A DNA stretch of 64,000 bases from the NCBI RefSeq assembly GCF_900109145.1, contig NZ_FNYY01000015.1, positions 1-64,000 of the forward strand. The letters are read 5' to 3'. Origin of the DNA: Marinovum algicola. GTDB lineage: Bacteria; Pseudomonadota; Alphaproteobacteria; Rhodobacterales; Rhodobacteraceae. Below the pieces are notes generated by a model. The model worked only from the letters and a program-made list of their open reading frames with translations. It was not told the origin of the DNA and made no database searches. Below, piece by piece: positions 6,990 to 15,264 of the stretch. How positions within the stretch are numbered: position 1 is the first letter of the stretch; each line of letters opens with the position of its first letter. The position numbers and the translations under genes were made by a program.

Positions 6990-8009
6990 ATGACTTTCAT
7001 TGGAAAACTGGCGCGTTTCGGCACGGCGGTCTCGCTGGCGGCGCTGATCGCGGCGGCTCCGGCCTCGGCCAAGAATTTCAAGATCGCGGTCGGCGATGGC
7101 GCCGGCGGCACCCAGGAAGCGCTTGGCAAGGCCTTCGTCGCCGCGCTCGTGGAAAATACCGGCGGCGCTCATACCGGCACGCTGTTTCTCAACGGCCAGC
7201 TTGGCTCCGAGCAAGACACCGTCAATGACGCCGCCATGGGCCTGCTGGATTTCTCGATCCTCGCGATCAACAACGTCACGCCGTTTTCGCCCAGCGTCGG
7301 CGTGCTGACCCTGCCCTACATGATGCTGAGCCTCGAGGATGCCGAAACCCTGACCCAGGGCCCGATCGGCCAGGAGCTGGTGGAAAACACCCTGCGTGAC
7401 AGTGGCGTGCGCATCCTCGGCTGGGCCTATTCCGGCTTTCGCGTCCTTACCAACTCGAAGAAACCCGTGACCACCGTCGCCGATCTTCAGGACCTGGTGG
7501 TGCGCGTGCCGAAAAACGAGATCATGATCGCCACCTACAAGGCCTGGGGTGTGAACCCGACGCCGATGGCCTGGTCCGAGACGTTCGCCGGCCTGCAAAC
7601 TGGCGTGGTGGACGGTCAGGACAACCCCTATATCACTGTTTACTCAATGAAATTCGACGAGGTTCAGAGCCACGTCACCAATCTGCGCTACCTGTTCTCG
7701 ATCGAGCCGCTGATCGTGTCGGAAGCGGTGTTCCAGGGCTTGTCGGAAGAGGAACAACAGGCCGTTCTGGACGCGGGGCAGGCGGCCACCGAATTTTCGG
7801 CCCAGTATCTGCGCGAGCAGGAAGAGCAGATCAAGAACGTGCTGGTCGAGCGCGGCATGCAGATCTCCGACCCCGCGGACGGCGAGCAGGAATTCATCGA
7901 TCTCGCCACCAGCGAAGTCTGGCCGCAGTTCTATGATTCGATCGGCGGTGTCGAAAAGCTGAACGAGGCGCTGGCCGCCATCGGCCGCGATCCGGTCGCC
8001 ACCAACTAA
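6990..8009 (+). CDS. tauK: TRAP transporter substrate-binding protein (DctP family), probably taurine
   Basis: A 339-residue periplasmic binding protein with a Sec signal (FGTAVSLAALIAAAPASA, cleavage near residue 27). The DctP family body includes LGSEQDTVNDAAMGLLDFSI and the substrate-gripping region LQDLVVRVPKNEIMIATYKA with its conserved Arg. GGGAGG lies 8 bases before the ATG. It is the first gene of an operon running through Xsc. In Rhodobacter-type taurine clusters the uptake system is a TRAP transporter (TauKLM), so the symbol is given by context; binding specificity is not proven by sequence. A strong hairpin follows the gene at 8043-8068. Confidence 0.83.
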   Translation: MTFIGKLARFGTAVSLAALIAAAPASAKNFKIAVGDGAGGTQEALGKAFVAALVENTGGAHTGTLFLNGQLGSEQDTVNDAAMGLLDFSILAINNVTPFSPSVGVLTLPYMMLSLEDAETLTQGPIGQELVENTLRDSGVRILGWAYSGFRVLTNSKKPVTTVADLQDLVVRVPKNEIMIATYKAWGVNPTPMAWSETFAGLQTGVVDGQDNPYITVYSMKFDEVQSHVTNLRYLFSIEPLIVSEAVFQGLSEEEQQAVLDAGQAATEFSAQYLREQEEQIKNVLVERGMQISDPADGEQEFIDLATSEVWPQFYDSIGGVEKLNEALAAIGRDPVATN

Positions 8010-8042
8010 CCCGGTTCCCCTCCCCAAACCGGCCGACCGGAC

Positions 8043-8068
8043 GGGGAAGCGCAGACCCGCGCTTCCCC
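8043..8068 (+). promoter_or_regulatory. Intercistronic hairpin after the TRAP binding protein
   Basis: GGGGAAGCGC (8043-8052) pairs perfectly with GCGCTTCCCC (8059-8068) across a 6-base loop. No U-run follows, so it is more likely a partial stop or a 3'-end stabiliser that keeps binding-protein mRNA more abundant than the membrane-subunit mRNA. Confidence 0.65.
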
Positions 8069-8088
8069 GAACAGGACAGGAGTGCCCC

Positions 8089-8631
8089 ATGCTGGCCCGC
8101 ATCTTCAACAATCTCGAAAGCCTCATCTGCCGCACGCTGCTCAGCGGCTTCGTGCTGCTGCTCTTCGTTCAGATCGTGGCGCGCGAGGTGTTTGGCTATT
8201 CCTTCTCGTGGATCGAGGAACTCAGCGTCTACATGTTCGTCTGGTTCGTGTTCTTCGGTGCCAGTTACGCGGCGCTGAAGGGCGCACACAACCGCGTCAC
8301 GTTTCAGTTCCGATTCCTGCCGCGCCGCCACGTGAAATGGATCGAGGCCTTTGCCGATCTGTTCTGGGTGGCCTTCAATGTCACCTTCATCTGGCTGTCC
8401 TACGACTTTGTCTTCAACAAGATGAACAAGTTCTGGAAAAGCCAGACCCTCGGGATCGAGATGAAATGGGTCTATGTGGTGCTGCCCGTGGCCTTCACCC
8501 TGATGACGATCCGCATCCTTCAGGTGAATTACATCAAGCTGGTGCGCGGTGACGACGTGTCCGACCCCGACCAGATCGACCTCGACGCCATCCAGGCCGA
8601 AACCCCCGCAACCCGCGTGCAGGAGGCCTGA
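8089..8631 (+). CDS. tauL: TRAP transporter small membrane subunit (DctQ family)
   Basis: A 180-residue protein with four predicted membrane spans (starting near residues 15, 50, 90 and 130). It has the DctQ hallmarks LLFVQIVAREVFGYSFSWIE and ELSVYMFVWFVFFGASYAAL. It pairs with the DctM subunit encoded next and helps dock the periplasmic binding protein. The C-terminal tail is acidic and cytoplasmic. It follows the binding protein by 79 bases that include a hairpin, and precedes dctM by 3 bases. The symbol follows the TauKLM naming and rests on context. Confidence 0.83.
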   Translation: MLARIFNNLESLICRTLLSGFVLLLFVQIVAREVFGYSFSWIEELSVYMFVWFVFFGASYAALKGAHNRVTFQFRFLPRRHVKWIEAFADLFWVAFNVTFIWLSYDFVFNKMNKFWKSQTLGIEMKWVYVVLPVAFTLMTIRILQVNYIKLVRGDDVSDPDQIDLDAIQAETPATRVQEA

Positions 8632-8634
8632 GCG

Positions 8635-9975
8635 ATGGAAACCGAAATCACCACCCTGCTGTTCGGCTCGTTCCTGCTGCTTCTGATCATCGGCGCGCCA
8701 ATCACCGTGGCGCTTGGCGTCTCGTCGCTGGTCTCCTTCGTCGTGCTGGGCGACAACCCGATCAAATTCGTGCAGATCGCCTTTACTTCGGTCGGGTCGT
8801 TCCCGCTGATGGCGCTGCCCGCCTTCATTCTGGCCGGCGCGCTGATGGAGGCCGCCGGCATCTCGAAGCGGCTGATCAATGTCGCCGAGAGCTTTGCCGG
8901 GCCGTTCACCGGCGGCATTTCCGCCGCCACCGTCATGGCCTGCCTGTTCTTTGGCGCGATCTCGGGCTCGGGCCCGGCAACCACCGCCGCCGTGGGCATG
9001 CTGATGATCCCGGCGATGATCCGTCGCGGCTATGACAAGGGCTATGCATCCGCTGTCACCGCCTCGTCCGGGGGCCTTGGCATCGTCATTCCGCCGTCGA
9101 TCCCGATGGTGATCTTCGGCATCGCCGCCCTTGGCATGGTGCCGCCGCCCGAGGCCGTGGCCGAACATGGCACCTTTCAGTCGGTGTCGATCTCCAAGCT
9201 CTTCATCGCGGGTTTCGTGCCGGCCTTCCTGATCGCCTCGTCGCTGCTCTTGATGAACTTCCTGCTGGCCCGCAAGCGTGGCTATTCCGGCAATGCCGAA
9301 GGCTGGTCGATGCAGACCATCACCACCCAGCTTTACAAGGGCTTCTGGTCGCTGATGGCGCCGCTGGTGATCCTGGGCGGCATCTACACCGGCTTTTTCA
9401 CCCCGACCGAGGCCGCCATCGTCGCCATCGCCTATACGCTCTTTGTCGGCGTCGTGATCTATCGCGAGCTGACCTGGAAATCCCTGTTCCAGTCACTGGA
9501 AGCCACCACCTGGCTCACCGGTCGGGTGCTGCTGATCCTCTTCACCGCCACCGTCTTTGGCCGGCTGCTGGTGGAAAACCAGATCCCTGCGATGATCGCC
9601 GAGTCGATGCTCGATCTCACCTCGAACATCTATGTCATCTGGGCGCTGATCATCTTCTTCCTTCTCTTCGTCGGCATGTTCATGGAGACGCTGGCCACGA
9701 TCCTGATCCTGGTGCCGGTGATGCTGCCGGTGGCCTACAGCGTCGGCATCGACCCGATCCACTTCGGCGTGGTCATGGTCTGCGCGCTCGGCATCGGCTT
9801 CCAGACCCCGCCGCTGGGCGAAAACCTCTTCATCGCCTCGGGCATCTCGAACATCTCGATCGAGGAAATCTCGCTCCGGGCGCTGCCCTTCGCCGCGATC
9901 AACACGATCACCATCTTCATCATCGCCTTCGTGCCAGAGCTGTCCCTGTGGCTGCCGCGGCTCCTGGGCTACTGA
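8635..9975 (+). CDS. tauM: TRAP transporter large permease (DctM family)
   Basis: A 446-residue carrier with about 12 membrane spans. Family signatures include ALPAFILAGALMEAAGISKR, FGAISGSGPATTAAVGMLMI and GGLGIVIPPSIPMVIFGIAA, with a mirrored half ending near GIGFQTPPLGENLFIASGIS. DctM proteins use a sodium gradient to move the ligand delivered by the DctP protein. Taurine is the expected cargo, given the enzymes downstream. The start at 8635 lies just after the dctQ stop. Confidence 0.88.
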   Translation: METEITTLLFGSFLLLLIIGAPITVALGVSSLVSFVVLGDNPIKFVQIAFTSVGSFPLMALPAFILAGALMEAAGISKRLINVAESFAGPFTGGISAATVMACLFFGAISGSGPATTAAVGMLMIPAMIRRGYDKGYASAVTASSGGLGIVIPPSIPMVIFGIAALGMVPPPEAVAEHGTFQSVSISKLFIAGFVPAFLIASSLLLMNFLLARKRGYSGNAEGWSMQTITTQLYKGFWSLMAPLVILGGIYTGFFTPTEAAIVAIAYTLFVGVVIYRELTWKSLFQSLEATTWLTGRVLLILFTATVFGRLLVENQIPAMIAESMLDLTSNIYVIWALIIFFLLFVGMFMETLATILILVPVMLPVAYSVGIDPIHFGVVMVCALGIGFQTPPLGENLFIASGISNISIEEISLRALPFAAINTITIFIIAFVPELSLWLPRLLGY

Positions 9976-9989
9976 GCGGGGCAGGGGAC

Positions 9990-10499
9990 ATGACACCAAG
10001 CGTTACCCACATCCTCTTTGCCACCAACCTGTCGCGCAATTCGACCTATGCGCTGCGCCACACCGCCAGCCTGGCGCAGGCCACCGGGGCAAAGATCCAC
10101 GTACTGCACGTCAACGAGCCGGTCTCGGAAGACGCCCGCATCACCTTCGAGCTTTTCGTTGTGAACGAGGACAGCCGGACATCCGCCACCCGGGCGCGGC
10201 ATGAAATGGTGCGCAAGCTGCTGGCCGAGCGCCAGGCGCGCTTCTGGGCGGCGCTGGAGGACAAAGACCGCAAGGTCCGCGATCAGGTGACCAGCGTCGA
10301 GGTGACCGATGGCTATCCGGCCGAGGTGATCTTGCGCCGCGCCCGCGAGCTTGGCTGCGACCTGATCGTCATGGGCACCCATGACCACGGGCTGTCGCAC
10401 AGCTTCCTCGGCACCGTCGCCAAGCGGGTGCTGCGCCGATCCGACATTCCCACGCTGATCATCCCCTATCGGGATGACGCCGACACACCCGCCAAATGA
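9990..10499 (+). CDS. UspA-family universal stress protein
   Basis: A 169-residue single-domain Usp protein. It opens with THILFATNLSRNSTYALRHT and ends with the ATP-binding G-2x-G-9x-G-S type loop (DLIVMGTHDHGLSHSFLGTV, then AKRVLRRSDIPTLIIP). Such proteins commonly sit in TRAP operons; one crystallised example (TeaD) binds ATP and regulates its TRAP system. A regulatory role on the taurine carrier is therefore likely. The ATG at 9990 follows GCAGGGG; a longer in-frame reading back into dctM lacks a ribosome site. Confidence 0.82.
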   Translation: MTPSVTHILFATNLSRNSTYALRHTASLAQATGAKIHVLHVNEPVSEDARITFELFVVNEDSRTSATRARHEMVRKLLAERQARFWAALEDKDRKVRDQVTSVEVTDGYPAEVILRRARELGCDLIVMGTHDHGLSHSFLGTVAKRVLRRSDIPTLIIPYRDDADTPAK

Positions 10500-10510
10500 A
10501 AGGACATGAC

Positions 10511-10909
10511 ATGACTACCACGCTTGAGAAAACCCTGACCGCCGATGATCTGGCCGCCACCTTCGACGCCTTCAACCGTCACGACATCGATGGCGTGATG
10601 ACCCATTTCGCCGAGGATTGCGTGTTCTACACCGTTGGCGGCGACGAGAAATTCGGCGCCAGGGTGGACGGGGCCGAGGCCATTGCCAAGGCGTTCTCCG
10701 GGGTCTGGGCCGGCATGACCGATGCGCATTGGGATCACCATTCGCATTTCGTGCACGGCGATCGTGCGGTGTCGGAATGGACCTTCTCGGGCACCGACGC
10801 GAACGGCATGCGGATCGAGGCCGAGGGCGCCGATCTCTTCACCCTGCGCGACGGCAAGATCGTCGTGAAACAGGCGCTTCGCAAATCCCGCCCGGCCTTC
10901 AAGGCCTGA
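10511..10909 (+). CDS. tauX: SnoaL-like / NTF2-fold protein, small subunit of taurine dehydrogenase (TauX type)
   Basis: A 132-residue SnoaL-like domain: DDLAATFDAFNRHDIDGVMT, FAEDCVFYTVGGDEKFGA, and a closing strand pair around SEWTFSGTDANGMRIEAEGA. In Rhodobacter-type taurine operons a small protein in this position (TauX) partners the flavoprotein TauY to give taurine dehydrogenase; here too it sits directly upstream of the flavoprotein gene. AAAGGA lies 6 bases before the ATG at 10511. An upstream ATG (10496) overlaps the usp stop, but the spacing favours 10511. What the subunit does chemically is not known to me. Confidence 0.75.
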   Translation: MTTTLEKTLTADDLAATFDAFNRHDIDGVMTHFAEDCVFYTVGGDEKFGARVDGAEAIAKAFSGVWAGMTDAHWDHHSHFVHGDRAVSEWTFSGTDANGMRIEAEGADLFTLRDGKIVVKQALRKSRPAFKA

Positions 10910-10948
10910 TCCCAGCTTTCCCCGCTCACTCTCAGGAGGTTGTTCCAG

Positions 10949-12346
10949 ATGCCCGACGGTTCGATCCCTCTCTGCTGGCCCAAGGCCAGCTACGATCCGA
11001 AGTATGATCCCATTGTCGACGCGGGGCCGGGCCACAACCGGGACTTCGCGCCGACCTACTGGGTCGGCACCGCCGGCCCGGCGCCAGAGGACGACGGCCC
11101 GATCACCGCCGATTGCGAGGCTGATGTCGTGGTGATCGGCTCGGGCTATACCGGCCTGTCGACCGCGATCCACCTGGCCAAGGATCACGGCTTGCAACCC
11201 CTGGTGCTCGAGGCCAATTCGGTGGCCTGGGGCTGCTCCACCCGCAATGGCGGTCAGGCGCAGATCTCCTCGGGCCGGCTCAAGCGGTCGCAGTGGATCA
11301 AGCGCTGGGGCGTCGATGTGGCGCGCGCCATGCACGACGAGGTGACTGAGGCCTTCCGGCTTTTCGAGGACCTGATCGCCAGCGAGGAGATCGATTGCGA
11401 TCCGCAGCCCGGCGGCCATTACTACATTGCCCACCGCGACAAGGTGATGGCCGGGCTTCGCCGCGAATGCGAGGTGCTGAACCAGACCTTCGGCTACGGC
11501 GCGAAAATCCTCTCGCGCGAGGAACTGCACGCGGAACATGTCAAGGATCAGGAAGCCGCCGGCGCGCTCTGGGAGCCGGATGGCACCTGCATCCACGCCG
11601 CCAAGCTGGCCTTTGGCTATGTCCGCATGGCCCGGCGTCTGGGCGCGCGCATCCACACTGCGAGCCCGGTGATGGGCTGGCGGGAGCAGGGCGGCTGGCA
11701 CTACCTGCGCACGCCGGGTGGCACGGTCAAGACCAGGACCGTCGCCGTCGCCACGGCCGGCTATACTCCGGTCGGCCTGCACAAGCGCACCAAGCATCGG
11801 CTGATGCCGATCCTGTCGAACTCGATGGTGACGCGGGTGCTGACGCCTTCCGAGCTCGAGGCCTGCGGCATACAGGTGACCTCGCCGCTGACCGACACGC
11901 GGACCCTGCGCCACTACTACCGTCTGCTGCCCGACAACCGGATGCAGATCGGCTCGCGCAGCGCCGTCACCGGGCGCGATGCCGAGAACGACAAGCATCT
12001 GGCGCTGCTGCGGCGCGGGCTGGCACGCAAGTTCCCGGCGCTCGAAGGCATCGGCCTGGATTATTCCTGGTGGGGCTGGGTCGATGTCAGCCACGACATG
12101 ATGCCCCGGATCTGCCAGCCGGATCGGGAGTCGCGGATTTTCTATGCCATGGGCTATGGCGGCAACGGGGTGATGTATTCCGCCCAAGCCGGCCGCCGCA
12201 TGGCGCAGCAGATCGCCGGCGAAAAGACCCCCGTTCTGCCGATCTTCAATTCGCCGCTGCCCTCGCACGGGCTGCTCACACCGTTCCGCAGGTTGGGCCA
12301 GCGCATGGCCTACGGCTGGTACTACCTCAAGGACGAAATCATCTAA
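10949..12346 (+). CDS. tauY: FAD-dependent taurine dehydrogenase, large subunit (TauY type)
   Basis: A 465-residue DAO-family flavoprotein. The FAD-binding GxGxxG lies near residue 59 (DVVVIGSGYTGLSTAIHLA), with the adenine-ribose acid LVLEANSVAWG. A C-terminal FAD contact is seen in FYAMGYGGNGVMYSAQAGRR. It should oxidise the primary amine of taurine to sulfoacetaldehyde plus ammonia, passing electrons to the respiratory chain; the assignment rests on the xsc gene 27 bases downstream. AGGAGG sits 9 bases before the ATG at 10949. A closely related glycine-oxidase-like or gamma-glutamylputrescine-oxidase-like role would be the alternative if it stood alone. Confidence 0.82.
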   Translation: MPDGSIPLCWPKASYDPKYDPIVDAGPGHNRDFAPTYWVGTAGPAPEDDGPITADCEADVVVIGSGYTGLSTAIHLAKDHGLQPLVLEANSVAWGCSTRNGGQAQISSGRLKRSQWIKRWGVDVARAMHDEVTEAFRLFEDLIASEEIDCDPQPGGHYYIAHRDKVMAGLRRECEVLNQTFGYGAKILSREELHAEHVKDQEAAGALWEPDGTCIHAAKLAFGYVRMARRLGARIHTASPVMGWREQGGWHYLRTPGGTVKTRTVAVATAGYTPVGLHKRTKHRLMPILSNSMVTRVLTPSELEACGIQVTSPLTDTRTLRHYYRLLPDNRMQIGSRSAVTGRDAENDKHLALLRRGLARKFPALEGIGLDYSWWGWVDVSHDMMPRICQPDRESRIFYAMGYGGNGVMYSAQAGRRMAQQIAGEKTPVLPIFNSPLPSHGLLTPFRRLGQRMAYGWYYLKDEII

Positions 12347-12373
12347 CGCCCCCGGTTCAAAAGGAGAATTCCC

Positions 12374-14164
12374 ATGAAAATGACCACCGAAGAAGCCTTC
12401 GTCAAGGTTCTGCAACGCCACGGCATCCGCCACGCCTTTGGCATCATCGGCTCGGCCATGATGCCGATCTCGGATCTCTTCCCCAAGGCCAAGATCACCT
12501 TCTGGGACTGCGCGCATGAAGGCAGCGCCGGCATGATGGCCGATGGCTACACCCGCGCCACCGGCGAAATGTCGATGATGATCGCCCAGAACGGGCCGGG
12601 CATCACCAACTTCGTCACCGCCGTGAAAACCGCCTATTGGAACCACACCCCGCTGCTGCTGGTGACGCCGCAGGCGGCCAACAAGACCATCGGCCAGGGC
12701 GGCTTCCAGGAAGTCGAACAGATGAAACTGTTCGAGGATATGGTCGCCTATCAGGAAGAGGTGCGTGACCCGTCGCGCGTCGCCGAGGTGCTGACCCGGG
12801 TGATCGCCCAGGCCAAGCGGCTCTCGGGCCCGGCGCAGCTCAACATTCCGCGCGACATGTGGACCCAGGTGATCGACATCGACCTGCCCGACCCGATCGA
12901 GTTCGAAGCCTCGCCGGGCGGCGAGACCTCGATCGAGAAGGCGGCGGAGCTGATCTCCAACGCGAAGAACCCGGTGATCCTGAACGGTGCCGGCGTCGTC
13001 CTGTCCAATGGCGGTATCACCGCGTCGAAGGATCTGGCCGAACGTCTGACCGCGCCGGTCTGCGTCGGCTATCAGCACAATGACGCCTTCCCGGGCCCGC
13101 ATCCGCTGTTTGCCGGTCCGCTGGGCTACAACGGTTCCAAGGCGGGCATGGAGCTGATCGCCCAGGCCGATGTGGTGCTCTGCCTCGGCACGCGGCTCAA
13201 CCCGTTCTCGACCCTGCCGGGCTATGGCATGGATTACTGGCCCAAGGACGCCAAGATCATCCAGGTCGACATCAACCCCGACCGCATCGGCCTGACCAAG
13301 AAGGTCTCGGTCGGCATTGTCGGGGACGCTGCCAAGGTCGCCAACGGAATCCTGTCGCGGCTCTCCGACGCCGCCGGCGACGACGGCCGCGAAGAGCGCA
13401 AGAACCGCATCGCCGAAACCAAGTCGCGGTGGGCGCAGCAGCTCTCCTCCATGGACCACGAGCAGGACGATCCCGGCACCACCTGGAACGAGCGTGCGCG
13501 GGAAGCCAAGCCCGACTGGATGTCCCCCCGCATGGCTTGGCGGGCGATCTCGGCCGCGCTGCCGAAAGAGGCGATCATCTCGTCCGACATCGGCAACAAC
13601 TGCGCCATCGGCAACGCCTACCCGGATTTCGAGGCGGGCCGCAAATACCTGGCGCCCGGTCTCTTCGGCCCCTGTGGCTATGGTCTGCCGGCGATTGTCG
13701 GCGCCAAGATCGGCCAGCCGGACACCCCGGTGGTGGGTTTTGCCGGTGACGGCGCCTTTGGCATCGCGGTGAACGAACTGACCGCCATCGGCCGGGGCGA
13801 ATGGCCGCCGATCACCCAGATCGTGTTCCGCAACTACCAGTGGGGCGCGGAAAAGCGCAACTCGACGCTCTGGTTCGACGACAACTTCGTCGGCACCGAG
13901 CTCGACACCCAGGTGAGCTATGCCGGCATCGCCAATGCCTGCGGGCTCAAGGGCGTCGTGGCGCGCACCATGGAAGAGCTGACCGAGGCGCTGAACACCG
14001 CGATCAAGGATCAGATGGAGAACGGCGTGACCACGCTGATCGAAGCGATGATCAACCAGGAACTGGGCGATCCCTTCCGCCGCGATGCGATGAAGAAACC
14101 GGTGCAGGTCGCCGGGATCGATGGCGCCGACATGGCCGCCCCGGTGCGCCTGGCCGCCGAGTAA
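12374..14164 (+). CDS. xsc: Sulfoacetaldehyde acetyltransferase
   Basis: A 596-residue thiamine-diphosphate enzyme, the usual length of Xsc. It cleaves sulfoacetaldehyde with phosphate to acetyl phosphate and sulfite, in the cytoplasm. Visible features are the cofactor-activating Glu in CAHEGSAGMMADGY (residue 49), a central domain (about 190-330), and the TPP/Mg motif GDGAFGIAVNELTAIG leading to IVFRNYQWGAEKRN. AAGGAG is placed 8 bases before the ATG. Presence beside TauXY and pta makes this the key marker of the taurine pathway. Confidence 0.95.
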   Translation: MKMTTEEAFVKVLQRHGIRHAFGIIGSAMMPISDLFPKAKITFWDCAHEGSAGMMADGYTRATGEMSMMIAQNGPGITNFVTAVKTAYWNHTPLLLVTPQAANKTIGQGGFQEVEQMKLFEDMVAYQEEVRDPSRVAEVLTRVIAQAKRLSGPAQLNIPRDMWTQVIDIDLPDPIEFEASPGGETSIEKAAELISNAKNPVILNGAGVVLSNGGITASKDLAERLTAPVCVGYQHNDAFPGPHPLFAGPLGYNGSKAGMELIAQADVVLCLGTRLNPFSTLPGYGMDYWPKDAKIIQVDINPDRIGLTKKVSVGIVGDAAKVANGILSRLSDAAGDDGREERKNRIAETKSRWAQQLSSMDHEQDDPGTTWNERAREAKPDWMSPRMAWRAISAALPKEAIISSDIGNNCAIGNAYPDFEAGRKYLAPGLFGPCGYGLPAIVGAKIGQPDTPVVGFAGDGAFGIAVNELTAIGRGEWPPITQIVFRNYQWGAEKRNSTLWFDDNFVGTELDTQVSYAGIANACGLKGVVARTMEELTEALNTAIKDQMENGVTTLIEAMINQELGDPFRRDAMKKPVQVAGIDGADMAAPVRLAAE

Positions 14165-14172
14165 CCCCCTCT

Positions 14173-14196
14173 CTCCCGGCCTTCAGGGGCCGGGAG
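14173..14196 (+). promoter_or_regulatory. Intercistronic hairpin after xsc
   Basis: CTCCCGGCC (14173-14181) and GGCCGGGAG (14188-14196) form a perfect 9-bp stem with a 6-base loop. There is no U-run, so full termination is unlikely. It may lower expression of the exporter and pta relative to xsc, or protect the upstream message. Confidence 0.6.
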
Positions 14197-14221
14197 ACCC
14201 CATTCCCTGACGAGGATCGCC

Positions 14222-15253
14222 ATGCAGACGGCACTTGCCCCCCGCTCCGCCCTTTTCGCCCTGCGCGAGATCGTGCAACCCAAGCTGCACGGCTTTCTTG
14301 TTGCGGCGGTCATCGCTGCCGCGGCGCAATTCCTCTCGGACCACTATGGCGCGCCGGCGATGCTGATGGCGCTGCTGCTGGGCATTGCCTTTCACTTCCT
14401 GGCCGAAGACGGCCCCTGCAAGCCGGGCATCGAATTCACCGCCCGCTCGGTGCTGCGCTTCGGCGTGGCGCTGCTGGGGGTGCGGATCTCGGCCGAGCTG
14501 ATGGTGGGGCTGGGCGCAGAGCTGATCGGGCTGGTAATCGCCGGGGTGGTGCTGACCATCCTCTTCGGCCTCGCCGCCGCGCGGCTTCTGGGCCGGGGCT
14601 GGCGCTTTGGCGTGCTGACCGGCGGCTCGGTGGCGATCTGCGGCGCCTCGGCCGCCATGGCGATCTCGGCCGTGCTGCCCAAGAACGAACATTCCGAACG
14701 CAATCTGATCTTCACCGTGCTCTCGGTCACCGTGCTGTCGACCGTGGCGATGATCCTCTATCCGATCCTGGCGCGGACCTTCGAATTCTCTGACGAGGTG
14801 GCCGGCGTCTTCCTGGGCGGGACCATCCACGACGTGGCCCAGGTGGTTGGCGCGGGCTTCTCGGTCTCGAACGAGACTGGCGAGGTCGCCACCCTGGTCA
14901 AGCTGATCCGGGTCGCGATGCTGGCGCCGGTGGTGCTGGTGATCTCGATCCTGGTGCGCCGCCATGCCAACGGCGCCGACGCCGGCAAGCGCCCGCCGCT
15001 GCTGCCGGTCTTTGTGGTCGGCTTCCTGTTCTTTGCCACACTGAATTCCTTCGGGCTGATCCCGTCCCAGATCTCCGACGCGATGTCGGATCTGTCCCGC
15101 TGGGCGCTGCTGATCTCGATCGCCGCCGTCGGCATGAAGACCTCGCTGAAGCGTATCCTCGATGTCGGCGGACAGGCGATCTTCATGATCGTGGCGGAAA
15201 CTCTCTTTATCGCCGCGCTGGTCATTGCCGGCGTGATGTTGCTGGGCCACTGA
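14222..15253 (+). CDS. YeiH-family membrane protein, putative sulfite/sulfate exporter
   Basis: A 343-residue protein with about 10 membrane spans, of the YeiH/UPF0324 family. Signatures are LMALLLGIAFHFLAEDG, RFGVALLGVRISAELMVGLG, LTGGSVAICGASAAMAIS and FLGGTIHDVAQVVGAGFSVS. Xsc releases sulfite, which is toxic and must leave the cell directly or after oxidation to sulfate. A membrane protein between xsc and pta is therefore read as the anion exporter. Direct transport evidence for this family is thin, so the role is inference from position. A second exporter of another family (TSUP) is encoded at 52953. Confidence 0.78.
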   Translation: MQTALAPRSALFALREIVQPKLHGFLVAAVIAAAAQFLSDHYGAPAMLMALLLGIAFHFLAEDGPCKPGIEFTARSVLRFGVALLGVRISAELMVGLGAELIGLVIAGVVLTILFGLAAARLLGRGWRFGVLTGGSVAICGASAAMAISAVLPKNEHSERNLIFTVLSVTVLSTVAMILYPILARTFEFSDEVAGVFLGGTIHDVAQVVGAGFSVSNETGEVATLVKLIRVAMLAPVVLVISILVRRHANGADAGKRPPLLPVFVVGFLFFATLNSFGLIPSQISDAMSDLSRWALLISIAAVGMKTSLKRILDVGGQAIFMIVAETLFIAALVIAGVMLLGH

Positions 15254-15264
15254 GGAGCCATGTC

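Noticed and set aside
10466-13459. A 997-codon open frame on the minus strand across the taurine enzymes
   Set aside because: It is opposite tauX, tauY and xsc, which have full family motifs. Its own product is rich in Arg, Gly, His and Ala with no domain, as expected of an antisense shadow in GC-rich DNA.
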